Shown: piece after piece, positions 55,017 through 64,000 of the stretch
Position numbering within the stretch: the first letter of the stretch is position 1
How the letters are laid out: every line of letters begins with the position of its first letter
DNA from: an uncultured Desulfobulbaceae bacterium
GTDB taxonomy: Bacteria > Desulfobacterota > Desulfobulbia > Desulfobulbales > Desulfobulbaceae
NCBI GenBank assembly: GCA_947259225.1
Contig: CAMYLK010000015.1
Coordinates: forward strand, 1 to 64,000
Length of the DNA: 64,000 bases
Direction: 5' to 3'
Translations under genes and position numbers: made by a program
Notes under the pieces: generated by a model
Seen by the model: only the letters and a program-made list of their open reading frames with translations
Database searches by the model: none
What the model was told of the DNA's origin: nothing

Positions 55017-55823
55017 ATGAAACTGTTTCATTTTCGTGATTTTTCACTCGTGCGTCTTATTGTCTTAGCCACTCTCCTCTCTTTTGCGTCCGGTCTCACG
55101 GGCTGTGCCACCATGAAAAGATGGTTTGGTTTTGAAGAGGGGACAACCATTCAGCAGTCTTCCTCCAGCCTTGCCATAGAGGCCATGGATGAATTTAACG
55201 TAGGTAAATACTACAAGGCGCTTGAAAAATTTGAAGAAATAATGGAGCGTTTTCCCTTCAGCCCTGAAGCGATGCTTGCTGAACTGAAGGCCGCTGATTG
55301 TCATTATTTTCAGGAAGAATTTCTGGAAGCCAAAATTCTGTACCAGGAGTTTGAAGAACGGCATCCTACCAACGAGGCAATCCCCTATGTTATGTTCCAG
55401 GCCGGCATGTGTGATTTTTCCCGCACCGACCGCATCGACAGGGATATCAGCGGTGCCCGGGATGCCATCCAGTCTTTCGGACGGTTACTAAGGGCTTTCC
55501 CCGACTCGCCCTATACAAATGAGGCAAAAGCACGTATCAAAGCTGCCCGGGAATTTCTTGTCAATCATGAGTATTATGTTGCGGTTTTCTATGTCCGGAC
55601 AGATAGATATGATGAAGCTGCGCACAGGCTCAAGTACCTGTTGGCAATGTATCCCGACTCCACCATCAGCCCGATGGCCCGCAAGATGCTGGAACGAATT
55701 GAAGCAGGAGACCCCCCAAAGATAGGGTTTTCGAGATGGCTTCCTGACCTTTCCATGCCGGATTGGACCCTGTTTGGATCTGACCAGCAGGATGACGAAC
55801 AGGCAAAAAGCCCGGAGAAATAA
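55017..55823 (+). CDS. bamD: Outer-membrane assembly lipoprotein BamD
   Basis: 268 aa. Lipobox LTGC puts the lipidated Cys at residue 30. About five TPR-like repeats follow (AMDEFNVGKYYKALEKFEEI, LAELKAADCHYFQEEFLEAK, PYTNEAKARIKAAREFL, DRYDEAAHRLKYLLAMYP). BamD is the essential lipoprotein of the BAM complex inserting barrels such as the receptor and the omptin-like protein. Stop abuts the convergent ferredoxin gene. Confidence 0.93.
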   Translation: MKLFHFRDFSLVRLIVLATLLSFASGLTGCATMKRWFGFEEGTTIQQSSSSLAIEAMDEFNVGKYYKALEKFEEIMERFPFSPEAMLAELKAADCHYFQEEFLEAKILYQEFEERHPTNEAIPYVMFQAGMCDFSRTDRIDRDISGARDAIQSFGRLLRAFPDSPYTNEAKARIKAAREFLVNHEYYVAVFYVRTDRYDEAAHRLKYLLAMYPDSTISPMARKMLERIEAGDPPKIGFSRWLPDLSMPDWTLFGSDQQDDEQAKSPEK

Positions 55824-56258
55824 CTACACTGTTGCTTCTTCAGCAATCTCGTCAAAAGAGACTGTCATGGCCCTTACCGGGCAGCCGGTAACACAAAGAC
55901 CACAACCGGTGCATTTCTCGGGTTCGAAGAGAACAGCCATTTCCGGTCTTTGGATATAGAGAGCACCCACCGGACAAATCCCCGTGCAGGAACCGCATTG
56001 GAAACATTTTTCATCATCCCGGCGAATCTTGCCTGACAGACGCTCGACCTTGACCCCCTTATCCTTTAGATATGCCAAAGACTCCTTAACATTTTCACGC
56101 AATCCCTTGAGCTCAATGATCATAATACCCTCACGCAAAGGGAGGATGTCTGCCTTCAGGATATTGAATCCAATATCATAGCGTCTAGACAGCTGTGATA
56201 TGATTGGCTGGTCACATGTTTCCTTGGGGAAGCGTAAAAAATAATTTCGTATATACAT
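55824..56258 (-). CDS. NIL-domain two-cluster ferredoxin
   Basis: 144 aa from the ATG at 56258 (AAGGAAAG upstream). N-terminal NIL ligand-binding domain (about 3-75), as in methionine ABC ATPases, then two 4Fe-4S clusters: C85/C88/C91 with C95, and C116/C119/C122 with C126. Such proteins are common in sulfate reducers and methanogens and are linked to sulfur-amino-acid metabolism, but the role here is not certain. Confidence 0.9.
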   Translation of the reverse strand: MYIRNYFLRFPKETCDQPIISQLSRRYDIGFNILKADILPLREGIMIIELKGLRENVKESLAYLKDKGVKVERLSGKIRRDDEKCFQCGSCTGICPVGALYIQRPEMAVLFEPEKCTGCGLCVTGCPVRAMTVSFDEIAEEATV

Positions 56259-56305
56259 GATTCTTTCCTTATTATAAATCAGGTTAAGAACAGTCAAACT
56301 GGTAT

Positions 56306-56878
56306 TTACCGTTCAGATTGATTCTCTGTCAAGGTTGTCTCCAGGCTCTGCAGAAGTATATCCACTTTCTGCTCGGTGTTCATCACGATGAGTTCGGCCG
56401 GGAGCAGTTCATCCGGCCGTTCAAATGTTTTTTTCTGGTTCAGGTATATCTCCCATCGACCGTCAGAGATCGATTCCGGGTCCTGCGACCGTATTTCCAA
56501 CCGTCTTTTTACTTCGTCCTCATGACAAATACAATTGATGAATAGAGGGACCACTCCAAGGTCACCTGCCATCTGCCGAACCATGTCACGTTCCTGCCGA
56601 CGATGGTATGAACCGTCCAGGACAACTCCTGGCCGACCTTCCTGAACATCCCTTCGGGCCAAATCAAGCATAGCCTGATAGGTGCGCCTGGTAAACTCAC
56701 CGGTGTAAATTCCCTGATCAATTCCATCCGGCCTCCTGCTGGTGGGAGTCAGCCCGGCCAGCTCTTTTCGCACCCGATCCGTATTGTGATACGGCATGTC
56801 GTAGCGATCTGCAAAACTGCGAGCAAGGGTTGATTTCCCCGAGGCGACCATCCCGAAGAACACATAGATCCTTTGCAT
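56306..56878 (-). CDS. P-loop kinase-like ATP-binding protein
   Basis: 190 aa. Walker A GMVASGKSTLARS (about 9-21), then NTDRVRKEL and VVLDGSYHRRQERD, the COG0645 small-kinase pattern. In many bacteria this domain is fused to an APH domain of the kind encoded just upstream; here the two are separate genes 3 bp apart. Substrate unknown. Confidence 0.85.
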   Translation of the reverse strand: MQRIYVFFGMVASGKSTLARSFADRYDMPYHNTDRVRKELAGLTPTSRRPDGIDQGIYTGEFTRRTYQAMLDLARRDVQEGRPGVVLDGSYHRRQERDMVRQMAGDLGVVPLFINCICHEDEVKRRLEIRSQDPESISDGRWEIYLNQKKTFERPDELLPAELIVMNTEQKVDILLQSLETTLTENQSER

Positions 56879-56881
56879 GAG

Positions 56882-57898
56882 TCATTCACCCGAAGCGTAT
56901 TTCATTGCCAGCTTGAAATACTTCTCTGCACCGATCGTGCAGGATTTTCGTACCTCTTTATCCACCGCAGGATCATTTGCAGTAAACAATCCTATTTTCC
57001 CCCGGACGTAGGCCCGGTAGCACTTGTAAAAATCCAGAACCGTCATCAGGCTGTTATCCTGCGAAGCATCGACGAACCGTTCAATCAGATAGGCCGACAA
57101 ATCAGTCAGGCCGTGATAATCAAGGTCCATTGCCAGAAAAGCTATATCACTTGCCACATCGCAATAGCGGAACCGCTCATTAAACTCTATACAGTCATAA
57201 ATATACACCTTGTCAGCCAGGCATATATTGGCAGAGTACAGATCACCATGACAGTCACGGATTTTTCCGTTGCGGATTCGCTGGTCAAACACCTCTTCCC
57301 TGGCAAGAAACTGACGCGCATATCCAGATATCGCATCGAACTGATTCCGGGACAGGGCATCACTGCCGATAAACTCCTGTGTCTGGTCAAAATTTTCAAG
57401 AACGTTGACTGCCACAGCTTCCGCCTTGCCGAAATGATCTATTTCCTCGCTATTTTCAGCCCGTTCGTAAAAAGGCCCCAGGATGCCTACCAGGGAGTCA
57501 ATGTGGCTTTTTTCCAGGAGCCCGGAACTGATGATATTCACCATCATTTTCTCTTCCGGCATTCTTGCCATCTTTACTCCATACTCCATTATTTCGCCTT
57601 TGCCATCCAGCTGAAACGAACCGTCAGTTGACGTGACGGTGACCAGGTCGAGATAAATTTCCGGGCTGAGCCTGCGGTTCAGCAACAGTTCCTGTTCACA
57701 GCAATAGCGCCGTTTGTCTAATGTGGTGAAATCAAGAAATCCGAAATCAACCGGTTTCTTAAATTTATAGACATATTCGCCGGCCAGGATGACATATGAT
57801 ATATGGGTCTGCACAAGTTTGATGTCAGGGGCCCCGTGTTCATAGGCAGAGGGAACAAGAAGAGCCTGAATAAACGGAGGAAGATTGTCACCTGTCAT
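56882..57898 (-). CDS. Aminoglycoside-phosphotransferase-fold protein (COG2187)
   Basis: 338 aa from the ATG at 57898 with a good GGAGAA site; the longer frame to 58126 has none and would overlap the divergent larB gene. Kinase-like blocks: YVYKFKKPVDFGFLDFTT at the start, catalytic DCHGDLYSANICL, then IYDCIEFNERFRYCDVASDIAFLAMDLD. Not an antibiotic-resistance enzyme by context: it is the APH half of the split APH/P-loop pair. Confidence 0.87.
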   Translation of the reverse strand: MTGDNLPPFIQALLVPSAYEHGAPDIKLVQTHISYVILAGEYVYKFKKPVDFGFLDFTTLDKRRYCCEQELLLNRRLSPEIYLDLVTVTSTDGSFQLDGKGEIMEYGVKMARMPEEKMMVNIISSGLLEKSHIDSLVGILGPFYERAENSEEIDHFGKAEAVAVNVLENFDQTQEFIGSDALSRNQFDAISGYARQFLAREEVFDQRIRNGKIRDCHGDLYSANICLADKVYIYDCIEFNERFRYCDVASDIAFLAMDLDYHGLTDLSAYLIERFVDASQDNSLMTVLDFYKCYRAYVRGKIGLFTANDPAVDKEVRKSCTIGAEKYFKLAMKYASGE

Positions 57899-58048
57899 AA
57901 TTTTCTCCAGGAATAATTCGCAATTTATTATCGTAGGAATAATTTTCGTGCACTGTACCAGAACTGGAGAGTGGCGTAAATGTTTACCAACCGGACAACC
58001 CGTGGTACAATCTTGAACCTGAAAAAAAAATGGTTTGAGTAAAAAAAC

Positions 58049-58828
58049 ATGCATGAAAAAGAACTGATAAAACTTCTTGAACAGGTCAGGGGCAATTCTC
58101 TGTCCATAACTGATGCCGTTCACCAACTTCGCAACTTTCCGTCGGAGTTACTTGAATTCGCCCATCTGGACCATCATCGGCTGCTCCGAACCGGTCTACC
58201 AGAAGCGGTATTTGGTGAAAACAAAACTCCGGTGCATCTGATTGAGATTCTTACTGCCATGCTCAAAAGGAAAAATGTTGTACTGGCCACCCGGGTCAAT
58301 CCTGAAAAAGCTGCAGAAGTGCTGAACAAAGTGGACGGCCTTACATACCATGATACTCCGCAGATGCTGACCGGGAATGATCAATATATTTCTTCAGATT
58401 CCGGCCGCGGGACTGTCGTTATTGTTACAGCCGGAACCTCCGACCTTCCAGTTGCCGAAGAAGCCAGAATTTCTCTTGAGTGGTTCGGACACAGGGTCGA
58501 GACTGTCTACGATGCCGGGGTGGCAGGATTACACCGAATTCTCTCTCAATCCGAACTGCTGCAGAAAGCGTCAGTCCTGATCGTTGTCGCTGGCATGGAA
58601 GGTGCCCTGCCAAGCGTAGTGGCGGGTATGGTCAGCGCCCCTGTTGTTGCGGTACCAACCAGCATCGGCTACGGTTCCGGTGCCGGAGGATTCAGCGCCC
58701 TGCTCGGCATGCTCAACAGCTGTGCACCCGGCCTGGCGGTTGTCAATATAGACAACGGCTTCGGCGCAGCATGCATGGCCGCTGCCATTAACAGGAAAGA
58801 CGACAGAAGCAGCATGCAAGGTACTTAA
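58049..58828 (+). CDS. larB: Nickel pincer cofactor biosynthesis protein LarB
   Basis: 259-aa PurE-like enzyme that carboxylates and hydrolyses nicotinate adenine dinucleotide, the first step of the nickel-pincer cofactor of lactate racemase and related enzymes. Blocks: VIVTAGTSDLPVAEEA, GMEGALPSVVAGMVSAPVVAVPTSIGYG and NIDNGFGAACMAA. LarC and LarE are not in the window. Confidence 0.93.
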   Translation: MHEKELIKLLEQVRGNSLSITDAVHQLRNFPSELLEFAHLDHHRLLRTGLPEAVFGENKTPVHLIEILTAMLKRKNVVLATRVNPEKAAEVLNKVDGLTYHDTPQMLTGNDQYISSDSGRGTVVIVTAGTSDLPVAEEARISLEWFGHRVETVYDAGVAGLHRILSQSELLQKASVLIVVAGMEGALPSVVAGMVSAPVVAVPTSIGYGSGAGGFSALLGMLNSCAPGLAVVNIDNGFGAACMAAAINRKDDRSSMQGT

Positions 58829-58946
58829 ATTTACAAAAAATTTAGCCTGCCATTGCGGAAATACGACGTTCGTCGTATAGTGTTACGTTTTTACCATACA
58901 GACAAAGAAAACTGATAATATGATCCTTATTACAAGAGCATAACGA

Positions 58947-61514
58947 ATGAATACTTCCTTGAAACTGAAAATAGTCCTGCTGGCAGTGCTTGTCGTGTTC
59001 TCCGGCATGGCCATCGTTCCCTCTTTTTATGATGACGCACCATCCTGGTGGAAGAAATATTTTGCCCCGGAAGGCTTGAAGCTGGGCCTTGACCTGCAGG
59101 GCGGTGTCCACATGGTCCTTCGGGTGGACCTGGATAAAGCTCTGGAGCAATCCCTTGGCATCTCTGCATCACAGCTTAAATTTGCCCTGAGCGAAGAGAA
59201 TATCACCGTAGTCCAGATTGATTCCGGAGATCCCAACTCTGTTATCTTCACCCTTCCCAACACAGGGGCTTTAGACACTGTCCAAAAGGTAATAGATGAT
59301 GATTTCACAGAGCTTGACAAAACAGTCAATGCTGAAAAAGGAAGTTTTCCCCGCGTTACCCTCCGCCTGCAGCAGGATGAAATTGATTTTATCCGGAATA
59401 ATGCCGTTAACCAGTCCCTGGAGATCATCCGTAATCGTATTGACCAGTTCGGTGTTGCTGAACCGGTCATTATCCGCCAGGGAGAAAATGAAATTGTCGT
59501 CCAGCTCCCTGGAGTTGAAGATCAGCAACAGGCCCTGGACCTCATCATAATTACTGCCCAGCTTGAATTCAAGATTGTCAATGATGACAGTGGCGTCAAC
59601 CTGCAGCAGCTGATCAACACCGCTATCAGCAATGGTCAATGGACTTTCAATGACGACCGGCAAAAGCTTAACATGGCCATCCAGGGCCAGATTCCCCAGG
59701 ACAGTGAAGTCTACTTTGAAAAGGTTGTGGACCCCCAGACCAGGGTGGAGAGCAAGGTGCCAATCCTCCTGCGCAGTCAGGTCCTGATGACCGGAGAAAT
59801 GGTCAAGGATGCCCAGGTCCGTTTTGACATCGGCAACTTTAATGAGCCGGGAGTAAGCCTTGATCTCACAGGCCCTGGCGGGAAAATTTTTGGCAATATT
59901 ACCGAGAAAAATGTCGGCAAACGACTGGCCATTGTTCTTGACGAGGTCGTCCGTTCCGCACCGGTCATCCGGGAAAGGATCCTGGGCGGAAAGGCCCAGA
60001 TCTCAGGAAGTTTCACCCCGGATGAAGCAAGCAACCTGGCCATTGTCCTGCGGGCCGGTGCCCTCCCCGCTCCGATCGAAGTCATCCAGAACCTGACGGT
60101 CGGTGCCAGCCTGGGCCAGGATTCAATCGACAAGGGTCTAAAATCAGGACTTTTCGGCGCCCTTATGGTCCTCGTGTTCATGGTCATCTATTACCGGCTC
60201 TCAGGTGTCATCGCCGACTTTGCCCTGGCCCTGAACATACTCTTTCTCTTTGTCGGGCTCGCCATGCTCAGCGCGACCCTCACCCTGCCGGGTATTGCCG
60301 GTATCATCCTTTCAATAGGTATGGCGGTGGATGCCAATGTCCTTATATTTGAACGGATGCGGGAGGAATTCAACCTGGGCAAATCGGTCAAGTCCGGCGT
60401 TGACGGCGGCTATGACAAGGCTTTTTCCAGTATTGTCGATGCCCAGGTCACCACCCTGATAACCGCCCTTGCCCTGTTCATGTTCGGTACCGGGCCCATC
60501 AAGGGTTTTGCCGTGACCCTGTCACTTGGTATCATCTTCAACCTGTTCGCAGTACTCTTCTGCTCCCGCCTTGTCTATGAAACCCTGTACACGAAAAAAG
60601 CCCTGAAAGAACTCCGCTTCCTCCAGATAGTCAAAAAATCAAATTTCGATTTCATGAAAGTCCGAAACATTACATTCGGTTTGTCAGGCGTGATGGTCCT
60701 AATCGGCCTGATCGCCTTTGCCCAGATCCTCAGGGGCGAGGCCAACCTCGGGGTTGACTTCTCCGGCGGCTCCATGCTGCAGTATAAGGCCGAGCAGCCT
60801 TTTACCCTTGAAGAAGTCCGTTCAACCCTGAAAAATAACGGTATGGACAACGTCGACCTGCAGAAGGTGACCAACGAAAACAGGCTGATCATCAAGATGA
60901 AAAAATCCGAGGAAACAGTCGGCCACCTTGGCAAGGAGATCACAGCAATCCTTGCAAAAGAAAAAGCGGACAAGGGATTTTTCCTGGAAAGCCAGTCAGA
61001 AATCGGCTCTTCAATCAGCGCCGTTCTCAGGAACAAGGCAATACAGGCCATTGCCATCTCCCTGCTCGGGGTACTTATATATCTTGCACTGCGGTTTGAT
61101 TTCAGGTTCGGGGTCGCGGCAGCAACCGCCACCTTCCATGACGTTATAGTTGTGCTTGGCATCTGCTGGTTGTTCAATGTGGAGATAACCCTGCTCATCG
61201 TAACGGCCCTGCTGACCCTGGCCGGATACTCCCTGAACGACTCGGTTGTTGTCTTTGACCGGATCCGTGAAAATGCGCAGAAGAAAAAAGAGGATGACCT
61301 GTACCCTGTTATCAATCTCAGCATTAACCAGGTGATGGGCAGGACCGTGGTCACTTCAATGACAACGGTCATGGTCCTGGTATCACTTTTCTTTTTCGGC
61401 GGATCGGCAATCCATGACTTCTCATTTGCCCTGCTGGCAGGGGTGATTGTCGGAACCTATTCCTCAATTTTTGTTGCCAGCCCGATTCTCAGCCTCTTGC
61501 CCAGGAAAGAGTAA
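58947..61514 (+). CDS. secDF: Fused protein-export subunit SecDF
   Basis: 855-aa membrane protein using proton-motive force to finish Sec export. SecD half: membrane helix (about 7-25), GLDLQGG (47-53), a large periplasmic domain (to about 360) and a five-helix block containing GMAVDANVLIFER. SecF half from about 560: GVDFSGG, then SLNDSVVVFDRIRE. A single reading frame covers both, so it is a true fusion. No yajC directly upstream. Confidence 0.95.
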   Translation: MNTSLKLKIVLLAVLVVFSGMAIVPSFYDDAPSWWKKYFAPEGLKLGLDLQGGVHMVLRVDLDKALEQSLGISASQLKFALSEENITVVQIDSGDPNSVIFTLPNTGALDTVQKVIDDDFTELDKTVNAEKGSFPRVTLRLQQDEIDFIRNNAVNQSLEIIRNRIDQFGVAEPVIIRQGENEIVVQLPGVEDQQQALDLIIITAQLEFKIVNDDSGVNLQQLINTAISNGQWTFNDDRQKLNMAIQGQIPQDSEVYFEKVVDPQTRVESKVPILLRSQVLMTGEMVKDAQVRFDIGNFNEPGVSLDLTGPGGKIFGNITEKNVGKRLAIVLDEVVRSAPVIRERILGGKAQISGSFTPDEASNLAIVLRAGALPAPIEVIQNLTVGASLGQDSIDKGLKSGLFGALMVLVFMVIYYRLSGVIADFALALNILFLFVGLAMLSATLTLPGIAGIILSIGMAVDANVLIFERMREEFNLGKSVKSGVDGGYDKAFSSIVDAQVTTLITALALFMFGTGPIKGFAVTLSLGIIFNLFAVLFCSRLVYETLYTKKALKELRFLQIVKKSNFDFMKVRNITFGLSGVMVLIGLIAFAQILRGEANLGVDFSGGSMLQYKAEQPFTLEEVRSTLKNNGMDNVDLQKVTNENRLIIKMKKSEETVGHLGKEITAILAKEKADKGFFLESQSEIGSSISAVLRNKAIQAIAISLLGVLIYLALRFDFRFGVAAATATFHDVIVVLGICWLFNVEITLLIVTALLTLAGYSLNDSVVVFDRIRENAQKKKEDDLYPVINLSINQVMGRTVVTSMTTVMVLVSLFFFGGSAIHDFSFALLAGVIVGTYSSIFVASPILSLLPRKE

Positions 61515-61517
61515 GAA

Positions 61518-62258
61518 ATGCCATCAGATCTCCCGGATAATTTTCACCCGCTGGACCAGCAGCAACAGTTCTGTTTTGACTGCCACCCGGAAGTTCCATG
61601 TTTTACCGAGTGCTGCCGGCAACTCGATTTAGCCCTGACTCCCTATGATGTCCTGCGACTGAAAAACAGGCTGCATATACACTCCGGCAGGTTTCTGGAA
61701 CAGTACGTGATTGTTGAATGGGATGAAAGAGTTATATTCCCGCAATGCTACCTGACAATGGTTGATGACGGCCGGGCCAGCTGTGTCTTTGTCGCACCTG
61801 AGGGCTGCACCGTCTATGAAGACAGGCCTGCTGCCTGCAGGGCATATCCTGTTGGTCGTGGCGCCGAGCAGAAAACTCAGGGGACAGTGGAAGAACGTTA
61901 CGTTCTGGTCAAAGAGCCGCACTGCCTTGGTTTTACCGAAAATTCATCCCAGACGCCTGGAGAATATTTTACTGGTCAGGGTCTCGAAGAATATAATTGT
62001 TCAAACGACAAGCTTATGGCCATCCTGCATCATGAAAAAATCATGAAGGGGTATCGGCTTTCCCGTCCTCAGCTCGACAAGTTTCTTCTTGCTCTCTACA
62101 ACCTGGATATGTTCCGGCAGGAAATGAGCGACGGCAGAATTGTGATGAAACGTCCCCTTTCCACTGCCCAACTTCAGGGACTGGCGGGTGATGACAATAA
62201 ACTTTTACTCCTCGGTATTGCCTGGCTTAAGCAGGAGTTGTTTGGTGATGACAGTTGA
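61518..62258 (+). CDS. YkgJ family cysteine-cluster protein
   Basis: 246 aa. N-terminal metal-binding cluster CFDCHPEVPCFTECC (about 16-30) and further Cys in CVFVAPEGCTVYEDRPAACRAYP, the YkgJ/CxxCxxCC zinc/iron-chelating pattern. Function poorly known. 3 bp after secDF; ends overlapping the HD gene by 11 bp. Confidence 0.88.
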   Translation: MPSDLPDNFHPLDQQQQFCFDCHPEVPCFTECCRQLDLALTPYDVLRLKNRLHIHSGRFLEQYVIVEWDERVIFPQCYLTMVDDGRASCVFVAPEGCTVYEDRPAACRAYPVGRGAEQKTQGTVEERYVLVKEPHCLGFTENSSQTPGEYFTGQGLEEYNCSNDKLMAILHHEKIMKGYRLSRPQLDKFLLALYNLDMFRQEMSDGRIVMKRPLSTAQLQGLAGDDNKLLLLGIAWLKQELFGDDS

Positions 62259-62937
62259 CAGCAAAAGCCCCCTGGACACCAGGACGCTGAACACCCTTAA
62301 AAAGATAAGCGCGGAATACTGCGAGAATGAGGGTGGTTCGCACGGCCCTGATCACAGTGAAAGAGTGTATATGATGTCGCTTACCATGGGCAGCAGACTT
62401 GATGCCAGGCTTGATGTCCTGACGGCAGCGTCCCTCCTGCATGACATCGGACGACGTTTTGAATCTGAGAGCAGGGGAGAAATCTGCCACGCCCGGAAAG
62501 GGGCTGAGATGGCAGTGGATATTCTCAAAGACCTCCGTTTTTCAGAGCAGGATATCAGCAAAATAACACACTGTATCCGCTCCCATCGATATCGCGGCCG
62601 GGACAAACCGGAGAGTCTGGAAGCGAAGATTCTTTTTGATGCGGACAAGCTGGACTCCATCGGTGCCATAGGTATCGGCAGGGCCTTTCTTTTTGCCGGT
62701 CAGATCGGTTCTAAACTGCACGACGCGGAAATAGATCATACACAGACATTGTCATATACAGTGGAAGACACTGCCTACCGTGAATTCCAGGTCAAAATGT
62801 CCCGCGTTCGAGACCAGATGCTCACTGACCTGGGCCGCGTACTTGCTGAAAGACGCCACAGGTTCATGGAAGTATTTTTTGACGAGTTGAACCGGGAAAT
62901 GTATGGTTCGGATATAAACGGAACTAACCATTCATAA
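62248..62937 (+). CDS. HD-domain phosphohydrolase
   Basis: 229 aa from MTVDSKSP (62248), translationally coupled to the YkgJ-like gene. HD metal ligands: GPDHSERVY, LLHDIGRRF, CHARKGAEM and DADKLDSIGAIG, the YedJ/COG1418-like set. Likely cytoplasmic phosphohydrolase of nucleotides or similar; substrate unknown. Confidence 0.9.
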   Translation: MTVDSKSPLDTRTLNTLKKISAEYCENEGGSHGPDHSERVYMMSLTMGSRLDARLDVLTAASLLHDIGRRFESESRGEICHARKGAEMAVDILKDLRFSEQDISKITHCIRSHRYRGRDKPESLEAKILFDADKLDSIGAIGIGRAFLFAGQIGSKLHDAEIDHTQTLSYTVEDTAYREFQVKMSRVRDQMLTDLGRVLAERRHRFMEVFFDELNREMYGSDINGTNHS

Positions 62938-62948
62938 CTTATTGAATA

Positions 62949-63599
62949 ATGTCACAACAGGTGCTGAAACTTGTCATTTTTGACTGCGACGGGGTCCTTT
63001 TTGATTCCCGGGAAGCAAACCGGGCTTACTATAACCGGCTGCTGGAGCAGTTTGGCTGTCCGCCCATGGATGAGGAGGAGGTTGACTTTGTTCATATTCA
63101 CAACGTGACGGACTCTGTTGCCCATATTTTTCGCGATTGCCCCGAAATAGCCCGGGAGGAAGTTGACCTTTACCGTACGGAGCTTGATTATACCCCGTAC
63201 CTCAAACACATGATCATGGAACCTGACCTGATGGATTTTCTCCGAATAATCAAGCCCCTGTACCATACGGCAATCAGCACCAACCGGACAACAACCATGC
63301 CAATGATCCTGGATATTTTTCAATTGAGGCCCTGGTTTGAACAGGTGGTAACAGCTCTTGACGCCCCTCGTCCTAAGCCGGCGCCGGACGGTCTGCAAAT
63401 GATTTTGAGCAATTTTGGAGTAAAAGTTGAAGAGGCCGTATATATAGGGGACAGCGAGGTTGACCGGGAGCACACCCGCAGTCTCGGCATGGAGTTGATT
63501 GCTTTCAAAAACCCTTCTCTGGAGGCAGAGTATCACGTGGACAGCTTCATGGCCATTACACAGCTTGCTCCTTTTCTTACCGTTGAGAGGTCAGCATGA
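62949..63599 (+). CDS. HAD superfamily phosphatase
   Basis: 216 aa. Motif I DCDGVLFDS (nucleophile Asp 11, general acid Asp 13), motif II STNRTTT, motif III Lys in RPKPAPDG and motif IV GDSEVDRE. Phosphoglycolate-phosphatase-like subclass with a helical cap. Substrate unknown. Overlaps the next start by 4 bp (ATGA). Confidence 0.92.
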   Translation: MSQQVLKLVIFDCDGVLFDSREANRAYYNRLLEQFGCPPMDEEEVDFVHIHNVTDSVAHIFRDCPEIAREEVDLYRTELDYTPYLKHMIMEPDLMDFLRIIKPLYHTAISTNRTTTMPMILDIFQLRPWFEQVVTALDAPRPKPAPDGLQMILSNFGVKVEEAVYIGDSEVDREHTRSLGMELIAFKNPSLEAEYHVDSFMAITQLAPFLTVERSA

Positions 63600-64000
63600 T
63601 CCTGTTTATCGAACATGACCTGATGGTCAGCGGGCCTGATCTGCAGACATGCAGCCGGCATGTACAGCGTTTTTTTAAAAAATCCCAGTTGGTACGGTAT
63701 GACTCCGTTGAGGTTGACCTGCAAAATTCAGTTAACGGTTCAGATCCACGGTTTGTAGAACTGATTAACAATGCAATTACCCAAAACAATCAAATCCTAG
63801 CCGACTTACTCTCCAAGCTGAGAAATGAAGACTGCAATAACCTGGAGGATCTCCTGCAGCTCCCTCAGGGATTTCAAAGTAAATTGCTCCATACAATGAG
63901 CCATCTGCTTGATGGATTTTTCGGGGTCGATTCTCGTTTTTTCGATATTGATGAAATTTCAAACTGGGTAACGGAAAACCGTAAAAAACAAATCAAAGAA
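63596..64000 (+). CDS. Protein of unknown function, 3' end beyond window
   Basis: 135 residues visible, ATG at 63596 overlapping the HAD stop. Starts MILFIEHDLMVSGPDLQTCS; helical, hydrophilic middle (LINNAITQNNQILADLLSKL); no signal peptide, membrane helix or known motif seen. The 4-bp overlap suggests the same operon as the HAD gene. Not recognised. Confidence 0.7.
   Translation, partial: MILFIEHDLMVSGPDLQTCSRHVQRFFKKSQLVRYDSVEVDLQNSVNGSDPRFVELINNAITQNNQILADLLSKLRNEDCNNLEDLLQLPQGFQSKLLHTMSHLLDGFFGVDSRFFDIDEISNWVTENRKKQIKE

Noticed and set aside
56882-58126. Longer 414-aa form of the APH-fold protein
   Set aside because: The N-terminal extension has no family similarity, no ribosome binding site and would overlap larB on the other strand.

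Overview
The window looks like chromosomal DNA of a Gram-negative, probably anaerobic or facultative bacterium of the Desulfobacterota, most likely Desulfobulbales-like. The taxonomic call is inference. It rests on a CbiK-type cobaltochelatase next to a corrinoid uptake operon, Fo a/c genes apart from F1 genes, a fused SecDF, a two-cluster NIL ferredoxin and a tmRNA tag ending in YAMAA. An outer membrane is shown by TonB/ExbBD, a TonB-dependent receptor, BamD, an omptin-like barrel and AsmA.

Layout. (1) 1-2213: the 5' part of an A2-type haem-copper oxidase subunit I gene and its copper chaperone SCO, both on the minus strand. (2) About 2541-16740: an AT-rich accessory island ending at the 3' end of the tmRNA gene (ssrA, 16741-17100, minus). 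A P4-type tyrosine integrase lies next to ssrA. Three decayed copies of the ssrA 3' end (2541, about 3670, 8365), each followed by the same roughly 150-bp arm, suggest serial integration at ssrA. Partial copies of the arm sit directly 3' of most cargo genes, in the orientation of the gene. Cargo includes a Cys-rich secreted protein, a secreted helical protein, an RsgA GTPase, an IS110-family element with a structured non-coding tail, a 37-aa Lys-rich protein, an orphan PstS-like binding protein, a double Usp protein, a P2-type ATPase and a Fic protein flanked by 17-bp palindromes. (3) 17164-22249: smpB, a GspE/PilB ATPase, and an AlgJ-like plus MBOAT pair for exopolysaccharide O-acetylation. 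(4) 22923-34677: asmA, nfo, surE, then a cobalamin-riboswitch-controlled corrinoid acquisition operon transcribed leftward (receptor, exbB, exbD, tonB, binding protein, permease, ATPase, cbiK). (5) 34738-41238: omptin-like protease, gap, an unknown gene, glgA, aroC, aroK. (6) 41372-48274: cbpA/cbpM, rmuC, a glycine-zipper lipoprotein, yjbQ, a small unknown gene, ubiD, an RsuA-type pseudouridine synthase and HU. (7) 48277-52898: rimO, atpE-atpB-atpI-atpZ and hemL. (8) 53644-64000: trxA-trxB, bamD, an NIL ferredoxin, a split P-loop kinase/APH pair, larB, secDF, ykgJ-like, HD and HAD hydrolases, and an unknown gene running off the end.

The strongest candidate for something undescribed is the island: its repeated ssrA-3'-end/arm modules follow the cargo genes one by one, which resembles cassette accretion at tmRNA. 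The corrinoid operon is the clearest complete pathway: promoter, riboswitch, terminator, outer-membrane import, energising complex, ABC importer and chelatase can all be read directly.
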